A stretch of DNA of 64,000 bases from Paenibacillus sp. 19GGS1-52 (lineage in GTDB: Bacteria > Bacillota > Bacilli > Paenibacillales > Paenibacillaceae): contig NZ_CP059724.1 in NCBI RefSeq assembly GCF_022369515.1, positions 2,542,001-2,606,000 on the forward strand, in the 5' to 3' direction. Position numbers and translations under genes: made by a program. This document shows positions 8,873 to 18,409 of this stretch, piece by piece. The number at the start of each line of letters is the position of its first letter. Positions within the stretch are counted from its first letter, which is position 1. The notes beneath the pieces are model-generated. The model was not told where the DNA came from. It saw only the letters and a program-made list of their open reading frames with translations, and made no database searches.

Positions 8873-9724
8873 TTAGCCGTTGTAACGGAAATAGTCCTGC
8901 TTGTTCAGAATGATAAAACCACAGCTCTCATAGAGCTTTAACGCATTAGGGTTATCAAGAGCAACCTCCAGATTAATTCCGTTATAATTCCGGCGTTCCC
9001 GCTCAATCGTCTGCAAAAGCGCGCTGCGGCCGATACCGAGTCCGCGCAGCTTCTTATCCACAGTGAATCCATAAATCCAGGTTTCATTATCCTCAGTCCA
9101 CAGCCGCATTTTACCGGCAGGTAATCCGTCCATTTCGATGATAATATGCTCTTGCATCGTATCGATTTTCTGCTGTTCATAGACCTCAGAGGCTTCCTCT
9201 TGGGTCATATCGAAGCCTCCGCAATCCAGTTCAACGAGAATCGGAGCTTCGTCCTCACGAGCAGGGCGCAGTACTACTGGGGCTGAGCTGGCCTCCAACG
9301 ACGCAAATTGCGCCGAGGTTCCATCCCATTTCATCTGGTATTCCGAATGATCGAAGGAGAGCGGGAGTTTCTTCAGGTACGCTGTAGCCGAAGCAGATGA
9401 GGCAGGTGCATTGAGTAGAAGCGTAGCAACATTATTTCGCTTGATGACAGTTTGTGCACCAATCCATAACGAGGTGAAGATGCCCCGACGGCGGTATCCT
9501 GGACGAACCATGCCACAGATCTCCATCTCGCTGCCGAAGCCATACAGACCCATGAAGCCGACTAGCTGCTCATCCTCGTAGGTCACTATCCATTCAGCAC
9601 CGCCTGCAGTCGGCGGTAGGCGCAGCATATCCCAATTTAATTTTAGTGATATTCCATCGTATTGCTCACAGCGTTGCTGTAATTCCTCTATATCTTTTAA
9701 GGTGTCAATTGTACTCAAACCCAT
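8873..9724 (-). CDS. Two-domain GNAT N-acetyltransferase
   Basis: 283 aa with two GNAT folds. The N-terminal one includes the acetyl-CoA loop region VRPGYRRRGIF (about 92-102). The C-terminal one is better preserved, with VDKKLRGLGIGRSALL (about 223-238) and NPNALKLYESCGF. Substrate unknown. AGGAGG lies only 2 bases before the ATG at 9724; a TTG at 9718 is spaced 8 bases away and may be the real start. A second GNAT gene lies upstream on the same strand. Confidence 0.85.
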   Translation of the reverse strand: MGLSTIDTLKDIEELQQRCEQYDGISLKLNWDMLRLPPTAGGAEWIVTYEDEQLVGFMGLYGFGSEMEICGMVRPGYRRRGIFTSLWIGAQTVIKRNNVATLLLNAPASSASATAYLKKLPLSFDHSEYQMKWDGTSAQFASLEASSAPVVLRPAREDEAPILVELDCGGFDMTQEEASEVYEQQKIDTMQEHIIIEMDGLPAGKMRLWTEDNETWIYGFTVDKKLRGLGIGRSALLQTIERERRNYNGINLEVALDNPNALKLYESCGFIILNKQDYFRYNG

Positions 9725-9763
9725 TTCCTCCTTTATAATCCTCAGGGAAACGGGTGCCGGCCA

Positions 9764-10060
9764 TTATGAATGCCGGCTTTCGTCTCCGCTGAGTACGTCC
9801 TCATATTCCGGATGCTTCTTGAATTGATGCGCCGCATAGGAGCATACAGGTACGATTAATAATTTCTCTTCGCGGGCTTTATCGACAACGGCCCGCACAA
9901 GCTCTTCACCAGCACCTTGACCGCGCAGATCCTCAGAGACATAAGTATGGTCAATGACCAGATCCCCGGAGGCCTCATCTAATCTGTATACAATCTCGGC
10001 AAGGTCCTTACCGTCACCAGCAACATAAAACCGTCCTGCTCCCTGTTCAATCTGTACCAT
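9764..10060 (-). CDS. Small GNAT-like N-acetyltransferase (YjdJ type)
   Basis: 98 aa. It is the short GNAT form: DHTYVSEDLRGQGAGEELV carries the acetyl-CoA pyrophosphate loop, and CSYAAHQFKKHPEY is the characteristic C-terminal motif of this subgroup. Members are linked to protein or small-molecule acetylation; the substrate is unknown. The ATG at 10060 is chosen because GGGAGTG precedes it. It probably shares a transcript with the two-domain GNAT gene 39 bp downstream. Confidence 0.83.
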   Translation of the reverse strand: MVQIEQGAGRFYVAGDGKDLAEIVYRLDEASGDLVIDHTYVSEDLRGQGAGEELVRAVVDKAREEKLLIVPVCSYAAHQFKKHPEYEDVLSGDESRHS

Positions 10061-10319
10061 GTTCTTCACTCCCGATTGTATGATTGCCTTTATTTTACTA
10101 CCCTGTCCTGCAAAAAGCGAGAATAAGCTATGGTATTTTGAGTTATTGATCAATAGATATTTGGCCATTAAATGTATAATTATTGAAAATAAGCCTATTT
10201 TGACTTGTTAAATTGGCAGTGCTATACTGTTTTCATTGCATGCAAATATGGGTAATAAGAGACTGATTAGACATACATATCTAATCGGTTTGTTTTTTAA
10301 TTTCGAAGGAGGAATTGTC

Positions 10320-10931
10320 ATGAACACAACAGTACGTTTGACAGAAAGATCCGGCTCGACTACTTCACAACGGAGCAAAGGTTTTGTACCGGTCGTCATC
10401 TACGGTGCAGGTTCAGATACACAGTCCTTTACAGCGGATGCGAAGACTATTAATGAAATACTTGGGAAGAACCCGCGGGCTATTCTAAAGGTTGAACTGC
10501 CAAACTCCGGTTCCAAGAATGTAGTGATTCAGGAAGTACAACGCCAGCCGATGTCACGCAATCTGCTGCATGTGGACTTCCAGCAGATTGATATGAAGGT
10601 GGTACTGGATACCAAGGTAGCCTTTCACTTTAGCGGAGATCCGGTGGGTGTGAAGAGTGGTGGGGTACAGCAGGTTGAGCTCTATGAGCTGGACATTCGT
10701 ACCTTGCCGGATGACCTGAAGGCAAGCTTTGACGTAGATATTAGCGGACTCGATATTGGTGATCAATTGCTGGTTTCTGATCTTCCTGTGCATGAAGGCT
10801 GGGAAGTATTGACTCCAGAGGATGCACTAATTGTTCGGATTGCCCCTCCACAGGCGCTTGAAGAGCCTACTGAGGATGATGTCGTCGCCGAACCAGCGGC
10901 AGTTGAAGCTGGCGATAAAGAAGCTGAGTAA
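10320..10931 (+). CDS. 50S ribosomal protein L25 / general stress protein Ctc
   Basis: 203 aa, the long L25 form (TL5/Ctc) with an N-terminal 5S rRNA-binding domain (about 1-95, RSKGFVPVVIYGAG) and a C-terminal beta domain, ending in an acidic tail. In Bacillus the homologue Ctc is a SigB-linked stress protein that binds the ribosome. ATG follows GAAGGAGGAATTGTC. An inverted run GATTAGACATAC...ATCTAATC just upstream (10263-10287) may be a small leader hairpin. A terminator follows. Confidence 0.92.
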   Translation: MNTTVRLTERSGSTTSQRSKGFVPVVIYGAGSDTQSFTADAKTINEILGKNPRAILKVELPNSGSKNVVIQEVQRQPMSRNLLHVDFQQIDMKVVLDTKVAFHFSGDPVGVKSGGVQQVELYELDIRTLPDDLKASFDVDISGLDIGDQLLVSDLPVHEGWEVLTPEDALIVRIAPPQALEEPTEDDVVAEPAAVEAGDKEAE

Positions 10932-10970
10932 GGTTGTACAACCTACCCTGCATATAAGTAAATAAACAGG

Positions 10971-11010
10971 AGCAGACGAATCCGTATATCAGGAGTGTCT
11001 GCTCTTTTTT
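10971..11010 (+). terminator. Terminator after the L25 gene
   Basis: AGCAGAC pairs with GTCTGCT, followed by CTTTTTT. The next gene starts 24 bp later with its own ribosome site. Confidence 0.85.
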
Positions 11011-11033
11011 ATTGAGAGAAGGAGAGTGAGCGT

Positions 11034-12329
11034 ATGGATCTTACTACAGTCAATCTGATCAGCGGCTCCAATACCAAGCTGGATGAGATATCCCCCACCG
11101 TGAGGATTATGATCTCTTGCGACAGTTCCCCGGCAGTGCTGGATCTCAGTTGTTTTATGGTGGGAACAGATGGGAAGGTGGCTTCGGACGATTTTTTTAT
11201 TTTTTACAATCAGCCTGCTGACCCTAAACGAATCGTGGAATTTGTATCCGGGGACAAGTATAGCGGCGAGTTTGTTATAAATCTGGAAGCCTTGCAATCA
11301 TCTTCGATTGATAAATGTGTGTTCGCTATTACTTTGGATGGACCTGGCACCTTCGCCGAGGTCAGCGGTTGTCGAATTCGCGCGATCACAGCAAACTCTG
11401 AGATTGTATATGAGATTACAGACGGCAATGCGGAAACCTCGCTTGTACTGGCCGAGCTTTACCGTCATGGCACAGGCTTTAAGCTGAGAGCAGTTGGCAG
11501 AGGTTTTCATGGCGGTCTAAAACCGCTCGCGGAAGCTCATGGGGTCGAAGTCGAGGGAGAAGAAGAGGCGGAGGTTGCCGCAACGAAGGAGGCAGTGCAG
11601 GAATCACCTAGTGTGCCAGTTCCAGAGATTGCTCCTGTAAAGCTAAATTTAACTAAAATTGATCTGCTCAAACAAAAGGTAGGCATTTCACTGCGCAAGA
11701 AAAATATTGAGCAGGAGAAGGCACGGGTGGCAGTAGTATTTGATGCTTCAGGCTCTATGACATCACTCTACCAGAATGGTGTGGTGCAGCGTGCATTCGA
11801 ACGTGTGCTGGCAGTAGCCGCGAGTATGGATGATGACGGATTGCTGGATGTCTGGTTCTTCGCTACTAAAGCCAAGCGGATGGCAAGTGTGGACGAGCAT
11901 GGGTATGAGGACTACGTGAAACGAACCTATCCGGCGCCGCGTATGTTCGGTGGGCTGGGAATCGGAAACAATGAACCTGTAGTGATGGAGGACGTGATCA
12001 AAAAATATACGAAGGAAGCTCCAAGCAGCCTGCCTACGTATATTGTCTTCTTCAGTGATGGTGGCATCTATGAAACGCCTAAGATCTCCAAGCTGCTGAT
12101 CAAAAGCTCTAAAGCAAATATATTCTGGCAATTTGTTGGACTCGGCAACGCGGATTACGGTGTCTTGCGAGAACTGGATGATCTCCAGGGACGTTATCTG
12201 GATAACGCGGATTTCTTTGCGCTGGATGATCTCGATCAAGTCAGCGATGAGGACTTGTATGACCGGTTATTCGACGAATATCCGAAATGGCTGCGGGAAG
12301 CCAAAGCAAAAGGAATTGTAGGTTCATAG
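11034..12329 (+). CDS. TerD-domain / von Willebrand A-domain stress protein (TerF-like)
   Basis: 431 aa in two parts. Residues 1-170 form a TerD-like Ca-binding beta-sandwich (LDLSCFMVGTDGKVASDDFF; VFAITLDG). After an acidic Glu/Ala-rich linker (about 175-205), residues 230-425 form a vWA domain with the MIDAS motif D237-A-S-G-S241 and a later SDGG. This arrangement belongs to the tellurite-resistance/chemical-stress family. It is a single gene here, without the usual terABCDE cluster in the window. Cytoplasmic; partner unknown. ATG follows AAGGAGAGTGAGCGT. Confidence 0.87.
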   Translation: MDLTTVNLISGSNTKLDEISPTVRIMISCDSSPAVLDLSCFMVGTDGKVASDDFFIFYNQPADPKRIVEFVSGDKYSGEFVINLEALQSSSIDKCVFAITLDGPGTFAEVSGCRIRAITANSEIVYEITDGNAETSLVLAELYRHGTGFKLRAVGRGFHGGLKPLAEAHGVEVEGEEEAEVAATKEAVQESPSVPVPEIAPVKLNLTKIDLLKQKVGISLRKKNIEQEKARVAVVFDASGSMTSLYQNGVVQRAFERVLAVAASMDDDGLLDVWFFATKAKRMASVDEHGYEDYVKRTYPAPRMFGGLGIGNNEPVVMEDVIKKYTKEAPSSLPTYIVFFSDGGIYETPKISKLLIKSSKANIFWQFVGLGNADYGVLRELDDLQGRYLDNADFFALDDLDQVSDEDLYDRLFDEYPKWLREAKAKGIVGS

Positions 12330-12343
12330 AATTTAATAAAAGG

Positions 12344-12367
12344 AGACCTGAGAAGGTCTTTTTTTAT
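12344..12367 (+). terminator. Terminator after the TerD-vWA gene
   Basis: AGACC-tgaga-AGGTCT followed by TTTTTTT. Confidence 0.8.
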
Positions 12368-12666
12368 TGAATTCTTATTGTATAGGCTATTTAAGATGAA
12401 TTTCTCCCCAATCATAGAATGGTGTAGGAGGGCTACATAATGGGTACCGGATTGCCAAGGGTCTTCTAGCTTCATCGATAACCTTGCGTGATGCTGAATT
12501 AATAACAATACATAAGGTCTTTCGTTGAGTTTCTGTAATTGAAAAATGGGTATTTCGACTTATTTAGTTTAATTTTGTTAAAAATGGATTGACGACGGAA
12601 TCTGAAAGGCTGAAAATGAGGGTACTTACCATGGTAAAAGGTAGAAAAAGCCTAACTGATGCGGTT

Positions 12667-12680
12667 TGAAAACGCTTTAG
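12667..12680 (+). promoter_or_regulatory. Candidate cre (CcpA) site in a long leader
   Basis: TGAAAACGCTTTAG differs at one position from the consensus TGWAARCGYTWNCW. It lies 62 bp before the secreted-protein gene, within a 374 bp non-coding stretch (12368-12741) in which I see no other gene. A TTGACG-N17-GAAAAT pair at 12589-12617 is a weak promoter candidate. Carbon catabolite repression would suit a secreted glycan-active protein. Confidence 0.5.
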
Positions 12681-12741
12681 TTAAGAGATCTAAGCTGGAA
12701 GCTCATCTCAAACGTCCATCATTTTATGAGGAGGAAAGGGT

Positions 12742-14573
12742 ATGAAAAGGAAGCTATTTCAGATCTTAATGTCTATTCTGCTAGTGTTGGGGGTGGCTTT
12801 GCCCGTCTCAGGAATTGCGAATGCAGACGCGGCAAGCGATGCCTCTAATCGTGCATTGACCTGGCTGGAAGCCCAGCAGGATGCGACCGCCGGTTATGCT
12901 TTTGATGGATTGGTAGACAGTTTTGAGGATTTCTGGAGTGTGAACAATCCCAAGCAGATTGTCTACACCTATGACCAAGCAGTCGCAGCCATGGCTTTTA
13001 TTGTTAAAGGAGAACGGACCCGTGCTGAGAAAGTCTTGAACAAAATGCGGGACATTCAGGACCCATCAGGGTACTGGTTGAATTCATATTGGTATAACAA
13101 CGGCTATGGTGAAGAAATTCGTGAGCATGTCGGGCCGGTGGCCTGGATGGCGATGGCCGCCATGGCTTATGAGAAGCAATATAATGATACAAGATACCGT
13201 CCGATGGCATTGAAGGCGCTGGATTGGAGTCTGCAGTACAAGAAGGCAAACGGTGGCATCGCCGGAGGCTGGAGCGCATGGAGTAACTCGGATGAGCCAT
13301 GGAGCTCCACAGAGCAAAATATCGACATTTACCGCGTACTGCAATATTATGCTTCCGTAGATTCCACTAAGGCTGCTGCTTACAATAGTGCTGCTACAGG
13401 AGTCAAAAGCTTCCTTGATAATTATGTATGGGATGATACAGCCAAACGCTTCAAGGGGGGGTGGAAGAATGATACCAATATTATTGATCCCAAAATTCCA
13501 CTTGATGTGAATCCTTGGGGAGTATTGGCCCTGGGCTTGACCGGAACTCATAATTACGGAGCAAGTCTGGCTTATGTCGAAAATGCAGCCGGAAGCCCTG
13601 GTACACTGGCGAACCCGCGTTACAAGCAGACCCTGACGTATAATGATGCCGGAAATACACTGAGCGGATATGACTTCGATTGGACGGATGAAGTCCTTCC
13701 AGCTTATGACGACAACGGCAACCAGATTGGCAGTACGGGTGCAGATGTGTGGCTGGAGGGAACGGCTTTTATGTCGCTCGCCTACTATATGCAGGGTAAT
13801 GTTACCAAAGCGGATGCAATCAATACTGAGATTATTAAAAAGCAGGGCACGAGCGGAGCATCACTTGGCGGTATTCCGTACTCGCTGAAAGGGACCAGCA
13901 ACAGCTATTGGGTAATGGCTCAGCAAAATTGCGTGTCCAGCACCGGCTGGCTGATTCTATCACTACACCGGTTTAATCCATTCACCGGACAATATTTGAC
14001 CGGCGGCAGTACTCCAGGGGATACGATAGCCCCAAGCGCACCTGCAGGTCTTGCGGTAACAAGCAAGACGGATACAGCTGTCAGCTTGAGCTGGTCGCCC
14101 TCCACGGACAATACCGGTGTTACCGGCTACACTGTGTATAAAGGTGCTTCTTCAGCAGCTTCCGTTACAGGAACAACAGCTACGGTGAGCGGACTGACGG
14201 CAGCAACATTACCGTGAAGGCTGCAGATGCAGCAGGCAATCTGTCGGCAGCAAGCACTGCCATAACGGTTACAACCAATGCTTCCAGCGGAGGAAGTGGA
14301 GATCATGTTACTTCCGACTTTACGGCTGGAGTAACGAAACTGTCTTCGGCTGAGGCCAGCATTTATATCACACCGGTCACAGCTGCCCTATATGTGGATG
14401 TTCATTACAAGGTAAACGGCGGTGCGCAGCTGAATTATCGTATGACCAATACTTCGGGAACCTGGCGGCAAACGGTCAGTGCCCTTAGCACTGGCAGCAG
14501 CATAGAATACTGGTTCACCTACGAGAAATCGGGACCGCAGTATGATTCACCGCATTATACGTACGTACAGTAA
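12742..14573 (+). pseudogene. Secreted glycan-active-looking protein, frameshifted before its C-terminal binding domain
   Basis: The first frame (12742-14217, 491 aa) has a signal peptide with likely cleavage near ANA-DA (residue 28). A Trp/Tyr-rich region to about residue 420 follows, resembling an alpha-helical barrel glycosidase fold, and then a fibronectin type III domain. The FN3 strand after GLTAAT should run on as YTFTVKAADAAGN, but the frame stops; the same domain resumes in another frame (14214-14573) as VKAADAAGNLSAAS. The rest, YVDVHYKVNGGAQLNYRM to FTYEKSGPQYDSPHYTY, resembles a CBM56 beta-1,3-glucan-binding module. A loss of about 7 bases near 14204-14212 explains the break. The catalytic family is not assigned. 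The truncated enzyme may still be secreted without its binding module. Confidence 0.8.
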
Positions 14574-14602
14574 GCAGAACAGCAAACAGAATAGTTAGCG
14601 CA

Positions 14603-14646
14603 AAAGAGTGGAAAATCGTCCTGTGGACGGAGGTCCGCTCTTTTTT
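14603..14646 (+). terminator. Terminator after the frameshifted secreted-protein gene
   Basis: AAGAGTGGA pairs with TCCGCTCTT (one G-U), with an inner CGTCC-tgt-GGACG hairpin, followed by TTTTTT. Confidence 0.82.
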
Positions 14647-14716
14647 AATAGGTTAGAATCGGAAGTGGAGTGGTGCAACAGGGTCAAAGAATACTATCCT
14701 CCTCCACATTTACAAC

Positions 14717-14734
14717 GTAACAGTGTTATGTTAC
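14717..14734 (+). promoter_or_regulatory. Inverted repeat upstream of yhbD, probable operator
   Basis: GTAACAGTGTTATGTTAC: the arms GTAACA and TGTTAC are perfect and enclose GTGTTA. It sits 9 bp before the ribosome site of a gene whose product has a MerR-like helix-turn-helix, so autoregulation is likely. Confidence 0.6.
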
Positions 14735-14757
14735 GATGATTACAAGGAGTGATCAGT

Positions 14758-15399
14758 ATGGAAGATGATTTGATCTCGAAGAAGGAGCTGCTCGATATAA
14801 CAGGAATTTCGTATGGACAATTGTACCGCTGGAAGCGGAAACAGCTGATCCCGGAGGAATGGTTCATCCGCAAAGCTACGTTTACCGGTCAAGAAACCTT
14901 TTTTCCTAAAGAAATGATTCTGGCCCGCATTCACAACATTGTGAATATGAAAGATGATCTCTCATTAGATGAGCTGGCAAATCGGTTGTCGGACAGTTCA
15001 GCCTATGACAGAGTGACAATAGCTGCAACAGAACTGATTAAACGCAACATTGTTTCGTTAACAACTATGAATAAGTTTGGCGGGGGGCAGACCTCAGAGC
15101 AAGAATATACTTACGATCAGATCATTCATTTAGTTGCCGTTGATCGTCTGCTAAGTACAGGGGACCTAAATTTAGCCGAAGCGGAGCTGCTCTTTCGCAC
15201 CCTGAGTGAGAAGACGGCAAGATTTGAGGGGAAGGGCTGGGAGCTCTTTTTTGTCCGGAAAATGGGAGTTACCTCCTTTATTCTGGCCCTTGCACCGGCT
15301 GAATTGATCTTTGATGAGGGTGTTCGGTTAATCAGTAGACTCGCGCTGGGTGACTTGAGGGAACAGTTAAAAGGCATGCTTACTTACAAGCTTATTTAA
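14758..15399 (+). CDS. yhbD: YhbD-family protein with MerR-like DNA-binding domain
   Basis: 213 aa. The N-terminal segment SKKELLDITGISYGQLYRWKRKQLIPEEWF (about residues 6-35) is a MerR/excisionase-type winged helix; the remainder is the DUF4004 region. In Bacillus subtilis yhbD precedes two bactofilin genes in one operon, exactly as here, so the protein is probably the operon regulator. ATG at 14758 follows AAGGAGTG with 7 bases spacing. An inverted repeat lies just upstream. Confidence 0.85.
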   Translation: MEDDLISKKELLDITGISYGQLYRWKRKQLIPEEWFIRKATFTGQETFFPKEMILARIHNIVNMKDDLSLDELANRLSDSSAYDRVTIAATELIKRNIVSLTTMNKFGGGQTSEQEYTYDQIIHLVAVDRLLSTGDLNLAEAELLFRTLSEKTARFEGKGWELFFVRKMGVTSFILALAPAELIFDEGVRLISRLALGDLREQLKGMLTYKLI

Positions 15400-15422
15400 A
15401 ATATAATGGGGAGGGAAGGATT

Positions 15423-16109
15423 ATGGAACAAGTTCAGCTTCCTGATTTAATTATAAACGGAGTCAGTGATGGAGCCGGGGGCAGCTACGATAGTGTTAGA
15501 ATCGATGGTGTAGGTAAGGTGATCGGGCCGCTTGTGGCCCGAATTTTTAGAGGGAACGGACATATTCGTCTGAGAAGTGATCTAACAGCAGGGCAAATGG
15601 AATGCAACGGTACGATGAATATTAAGGGCTATCTGCAGGTTGGTGAAATGAAGGTTGACGGTATGCTGAGTATCAGGGAAGGCATGCGTGGTGAAAGCTG
15701 CACTTTAAATGGATTGATGAGTGTAAAGGGCAACTGTGAGATTGAGGATTTTGCCGGAGAAGGGGGCTTTACGGTTGGCGGTTTACTGAGTGCAGGTCAT
15801 ATGAATTTCGAGCTGCACGGACAGGGTAAGGCGAATGAGATTGGAGTAGAGAGCCTTATCATCCGGCAAGCGAATAAAGGCGCCTGGAGCAAGCTGTGGA
15901 GTGGAATCATCCCCAAGTTCAGATCAGAGCTGAGTGCCCGGATGATTGAAGGAGATTATATTGATCTGGAAAGCACAACTGCAGATATCGTCAGAGGTAA
16001 TGTTGTAATTATTGGCCAAGGCTGCTCCATCGGGCGCGTAGAATATCGTTCACAGCTGACCATACATCACGGAGCAAGAGTAGGGAAGGAGGAGAAGATA
16101 GGTGATTGA
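15423..16109 (+). CDS. bacE: Bactofilin (first of a tandem pair)
   Basis: 228 aa, polymer-forming cytoskeletal protein. Residues about 25-220 are a chain of short beta-strand rungs with recurring G and V/I (NGTMNIKGYLQVGEMKVDGML; LNGLMSVKGNCEIED), the right-handed beta-helix that assembles into non-polar filaments. The B. subtilis homologue YhbE/BacE is required for flagellar hook/filament assembly. ATG follows GGGGAGGGAAGG. Its last 8 bases overlap the second bactofilin gene, indicating coupled translation. Confidence 0.85.
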   Translation: MEQVQLPDLIINGVSDGAGGSYDSVRIDGVGKVIGPLVARIFRGNGHIRLRSDLTAGQMECNGTMNIKGYLQVGEMKVDGMLSIREGMRGESCTLNGLMSVKGNCEIEDFAGEGGFTVGGLLSAGHMNFELHGQGKANEIGVESLIIRQANKGAWSKLWSGIIPKFRSELSARMIEGDYIDLESTTADIVRGNVVIIGQGCSIGRVEYRSQLTIHHGARVGKEEKIGD

Positions 16110-16773
16110 AGCAGCAGCTAGGAATCCTCTGAAAATATTGGGCACAACAACTTCAGCGGGCGGTTATTTCGGTGATGTGAAAGTGACGGGTGAATGTCGA
16201 TTTACCGGTGACGTGGATTGTCTGAGTCTGAGTCTAACTGGAGAGACAGTGGTGGCTGGTAGTCTAAGAATGGATAAGATGAAGATTACCGGTGAATTGG
16301 CAGTAGAGGGTAACCTTGAAGGGCACTCCTTGCGTGGACAAGGCGAGATTAAAGCGTCGTCTACAAGGATCGACCAGCTCAATTTTAATGGAAATCTGGA
16401 AGTACAGGGTGACTGTGAAGCTGAGGAGCTGCGAATTTCAGGCGCTATCAACGTGGCAGGGCTGCTGAATGCGGAGCAGTTGGAGGTCAATCTGTTTGGA
16501 CCCTGTGCGGCCAAGGAAGTCGGGGGCAGTACCATTACGATTAAACGAAGCAAAGCAGGCTTGCTGTTGAATCTAGTGAAGTCGAATCCTAAGGCCTTCT
16601 TCACAGCCGGACTGATTGAAGGAGATAGGGTGGATCTGAACTATACGTTGGCTGATGTTGTAAGAGGTGACCATCTGATCATCGGCGCGGATTGTGAGAT
16701 TAATACCGTGGAATATCGCAGTACGCTGGAGCTTCATAAGCTTGCAACGGTGAGGCATCAAGTGAAGCTGTAA
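16102..16773 (+). CDS. bacF: Bactofilin (second of a tandem pair)
   Basis: 223 aa from GTG at 16102, with GGAAGGAGGAG in the end of bacE as ribosome site. The beta-helix rungs are clear (GDVKVTGECRFTGDVDCLSL; LEVQGDCEAEELRISGAINV). Its C-terminal segment, GLIEGDRVDLNYTLADVVRGDHLIIG, parallels residues 180-205 of bacE, so the two arose by duplication. They may form a mixed filament. The B. subtilis counterpart is YhbF/BacF. Confidence 0.85.
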   Translation: MIEAAARNPLKILGTTTSAGGYFGDVKVTGECRFTGDVDCLSLSLTGETVVAGSLRMDKMKITGELAVEGNLEGHSLRGQGEIKASSTRIDQLNFNGNLEVQGDCEAEELRISGAINVAGLLNAEQLEVNLFGPCAAKEVGGSTITIKRSKAGLLLNLVKSNPKAFFTAGLIEGDRVDLNYTLADVVRGDHLIIGADCEINTVEYRSTLELHKLATVRHQVKL

Positions 16774-16815
16774 TTATAGATGAATAGAGGATTTCAAAAA
16801 AAAGGAGTGGAGTAC

Positions 16816-18354
16816 TTGAGTTCAGCTAAATCGCCCAACTTGGGCATCGTTATTGCAGGTCTGCTGCTGGGCATACTAATGGCCTCCATGGATAGTACGA
16901 TTGTGGCCACCGCAATGGGGAACATTGTTGGGGAGCTTGGCGGCATGGATAAGTTCGTCTGGGTTACTTCCGCTTATCTCGTGGCCGAGATGGCGGGTAT
17001 GCCGATATTCGGGAAGCTTTCGGATATGTATGGCCGCAAAAGATTTTTCGTATTCGGAATCGTTGTGTTTATGGCGGGTTCGGCACTCTGTGGAACGGCA
17101 GATACGATTACTCAGCTGGCTGCCTATCGGGCGCTTCAGGGAATCGGTGGCGGAGCGTTGGTACCTATTGCTTTTGCCATTATGTATGATGCTGTACCTC
17201 TGGAGGCACGCGGCAAGCTGGGCGGAGCCTTCGGTGCGGTATTCGGTTTGTCGAGTATTTTTGGTCCGCTGCTCGGAGCTTATATCACAGATCATATTGC
17301 TTGGCAGTGGGTGTTCTATATTAACCTGCCGCTGGGAGTAGTGGCCTTTGCGATGGTAGTGTTCTTCTATAAGGAATCTGTGGAGCATTCCAAGCAGCCA
17401 ATAGATTGGCTCGGTGCCGGTTCGCTGCTGGGAGCCGTAATCTCGCTAATGTTCGCGCTGGAGCTTGGCGGGAAGCAGTATGCTTGGGATTCCTCAATGA
17501 TACTCGGCCTATTTGCAGCCTTTGTTGTCCTCGCGCTTCTGTTCCTTTATGTGGAGACAAAAGTCAAAGAGCCTATTATTTCGTTTGCCTTGTTCAAAGA
17601 AAGACTATATGCCTTCAGCATTCTTTGCGCGTTATTTAGTGGGGCGGCCTTTATCGCGGCTTCTGTATACATCCCGATCTTTATTCAGGGCGTATTGGGA
17701 GGCACGGCTACCAACTCGGGGCTGGTACTGCTGCCAATGATGGTTGGGTCGGTAATTACGGCTTCCACTGGTGGTTTCCTGATGGCGAAGATTAGTTACC
17801 GCAGCTTGATGATTCCTACGCTTGCCTTGCTGGTATTAGGAACTGCACTAGTAGCTACGCTCACCCCGGATGCTTCGCGTCTGCTGGTAACCTCATACAT
17901 GATCTTAATCGGACTAGGAGTCGGAGCTTCATTCTCGGTGCTTAGCACTGCCGCCATTCATGGCTTAACTGCACAGCAGCGCGGCTCGGCAAGTGCAACG
18001 CTGAATTTCCTCCGATCGATGGGGATGACGATCGGAATTACTTCGTTTGGAATTATTCAAAGCCATTATTTCGCGGCATCGCTTGCCAAACAGTTCTCGG
18101 GAAGCGGAAGTGGCGCAGCAGCAGGGGGAGCACTGGATTTCAAAGATCCTCATTCCCTGCTGTCACCGGAGACAAGAGCTTTAATTCCACCGGATATCCT
18201 GGCTAAGATAACAGAGGGGCTTTCCTCCTCCATCGTCAATACCTTTGCATGGGCGGTCATTCCGGCAGCGCTGGCGCTGTTGGCATCCTTTTTCATGGGC
18301 CGTCAAAAAATGGATGCCTCGGCAGAAGGCAAGACCCTACCATCAGAACATTAG
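16816..18354 (+). CDS. DHA2-family MFS drug exporter (EmrB/QacA type)
   Basis: 512 aa with about 14 hydrophobic helices, the length of the 14-TMS DHA2 family. Signatures are MDSTIVATAMGNIVGELGG in helix 1 and GKLSDMYGRKRFF after helix 2 (motif A). It would export cationic or lipophilic compounds with proton exchange. TTG at 16816 is preferred because AAAGGAGTGGAG lies 5-12 bases upstream; an ATG at 16780 has no ribosome site. It follows the bactofilin genes by 42 bp without a clear terminator. Confidence 0.9.
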   Translation: MSSAKSPNLGIVIAGLLLGILMASMDSTIVATAMGNIVGELGGMDKFVWVTSAYLVAEMAGMPIFGKLSDMYGRKRFFVFGIVVFMAGSALCGTADTITQLAAYRALQGIGGGALVPIAFAIMYDAVPLEARGKLGGAFGAVFGLSSIFGPLLGAYITDHIAWQWVFYINLPLGVVAFAMVVFFYKESVEHSKQPIDWLGAGSLLGAVISLMFALELGGKQYAWDSSMILGLFAAFVVLALLFLYVETKVKEPIISFALFKERLYAFSILCALFSGAAFIAASVYIPIFIQGVLGGTATNSGLVLLPMMVGSVITASTGGFLMAKISYRSLMIPTLALLVLGTALVATLTPDASRLLVTSYMILIGLGVGASFSVLSTAAIHGLTAQQRGSASATLNFLRSMGMTIGITSFGIIQSHYFAASLAKQFSGSGSGAAAGGALDFKDPHSLLSPETRALIPPDILAKITEGLSSSIVNTFAWAVIPAALALLASFFMGRQKMDASAEGKTLPSEH

Positions 18355-18409
18355 TCCTTGGGATCAGAATACTAGACATCTCGGTACTGAATATGCATGG
18401 ATGTCAGCA

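Noticed and set aside
12368..12741. Riboswitch (c-di-GMP type) before the secreted-protein gene
   Set aside because: The stretch lacks the conserved aptamer segments that I know for c-di-GMP-I or -II; only a cre-like site is supported.
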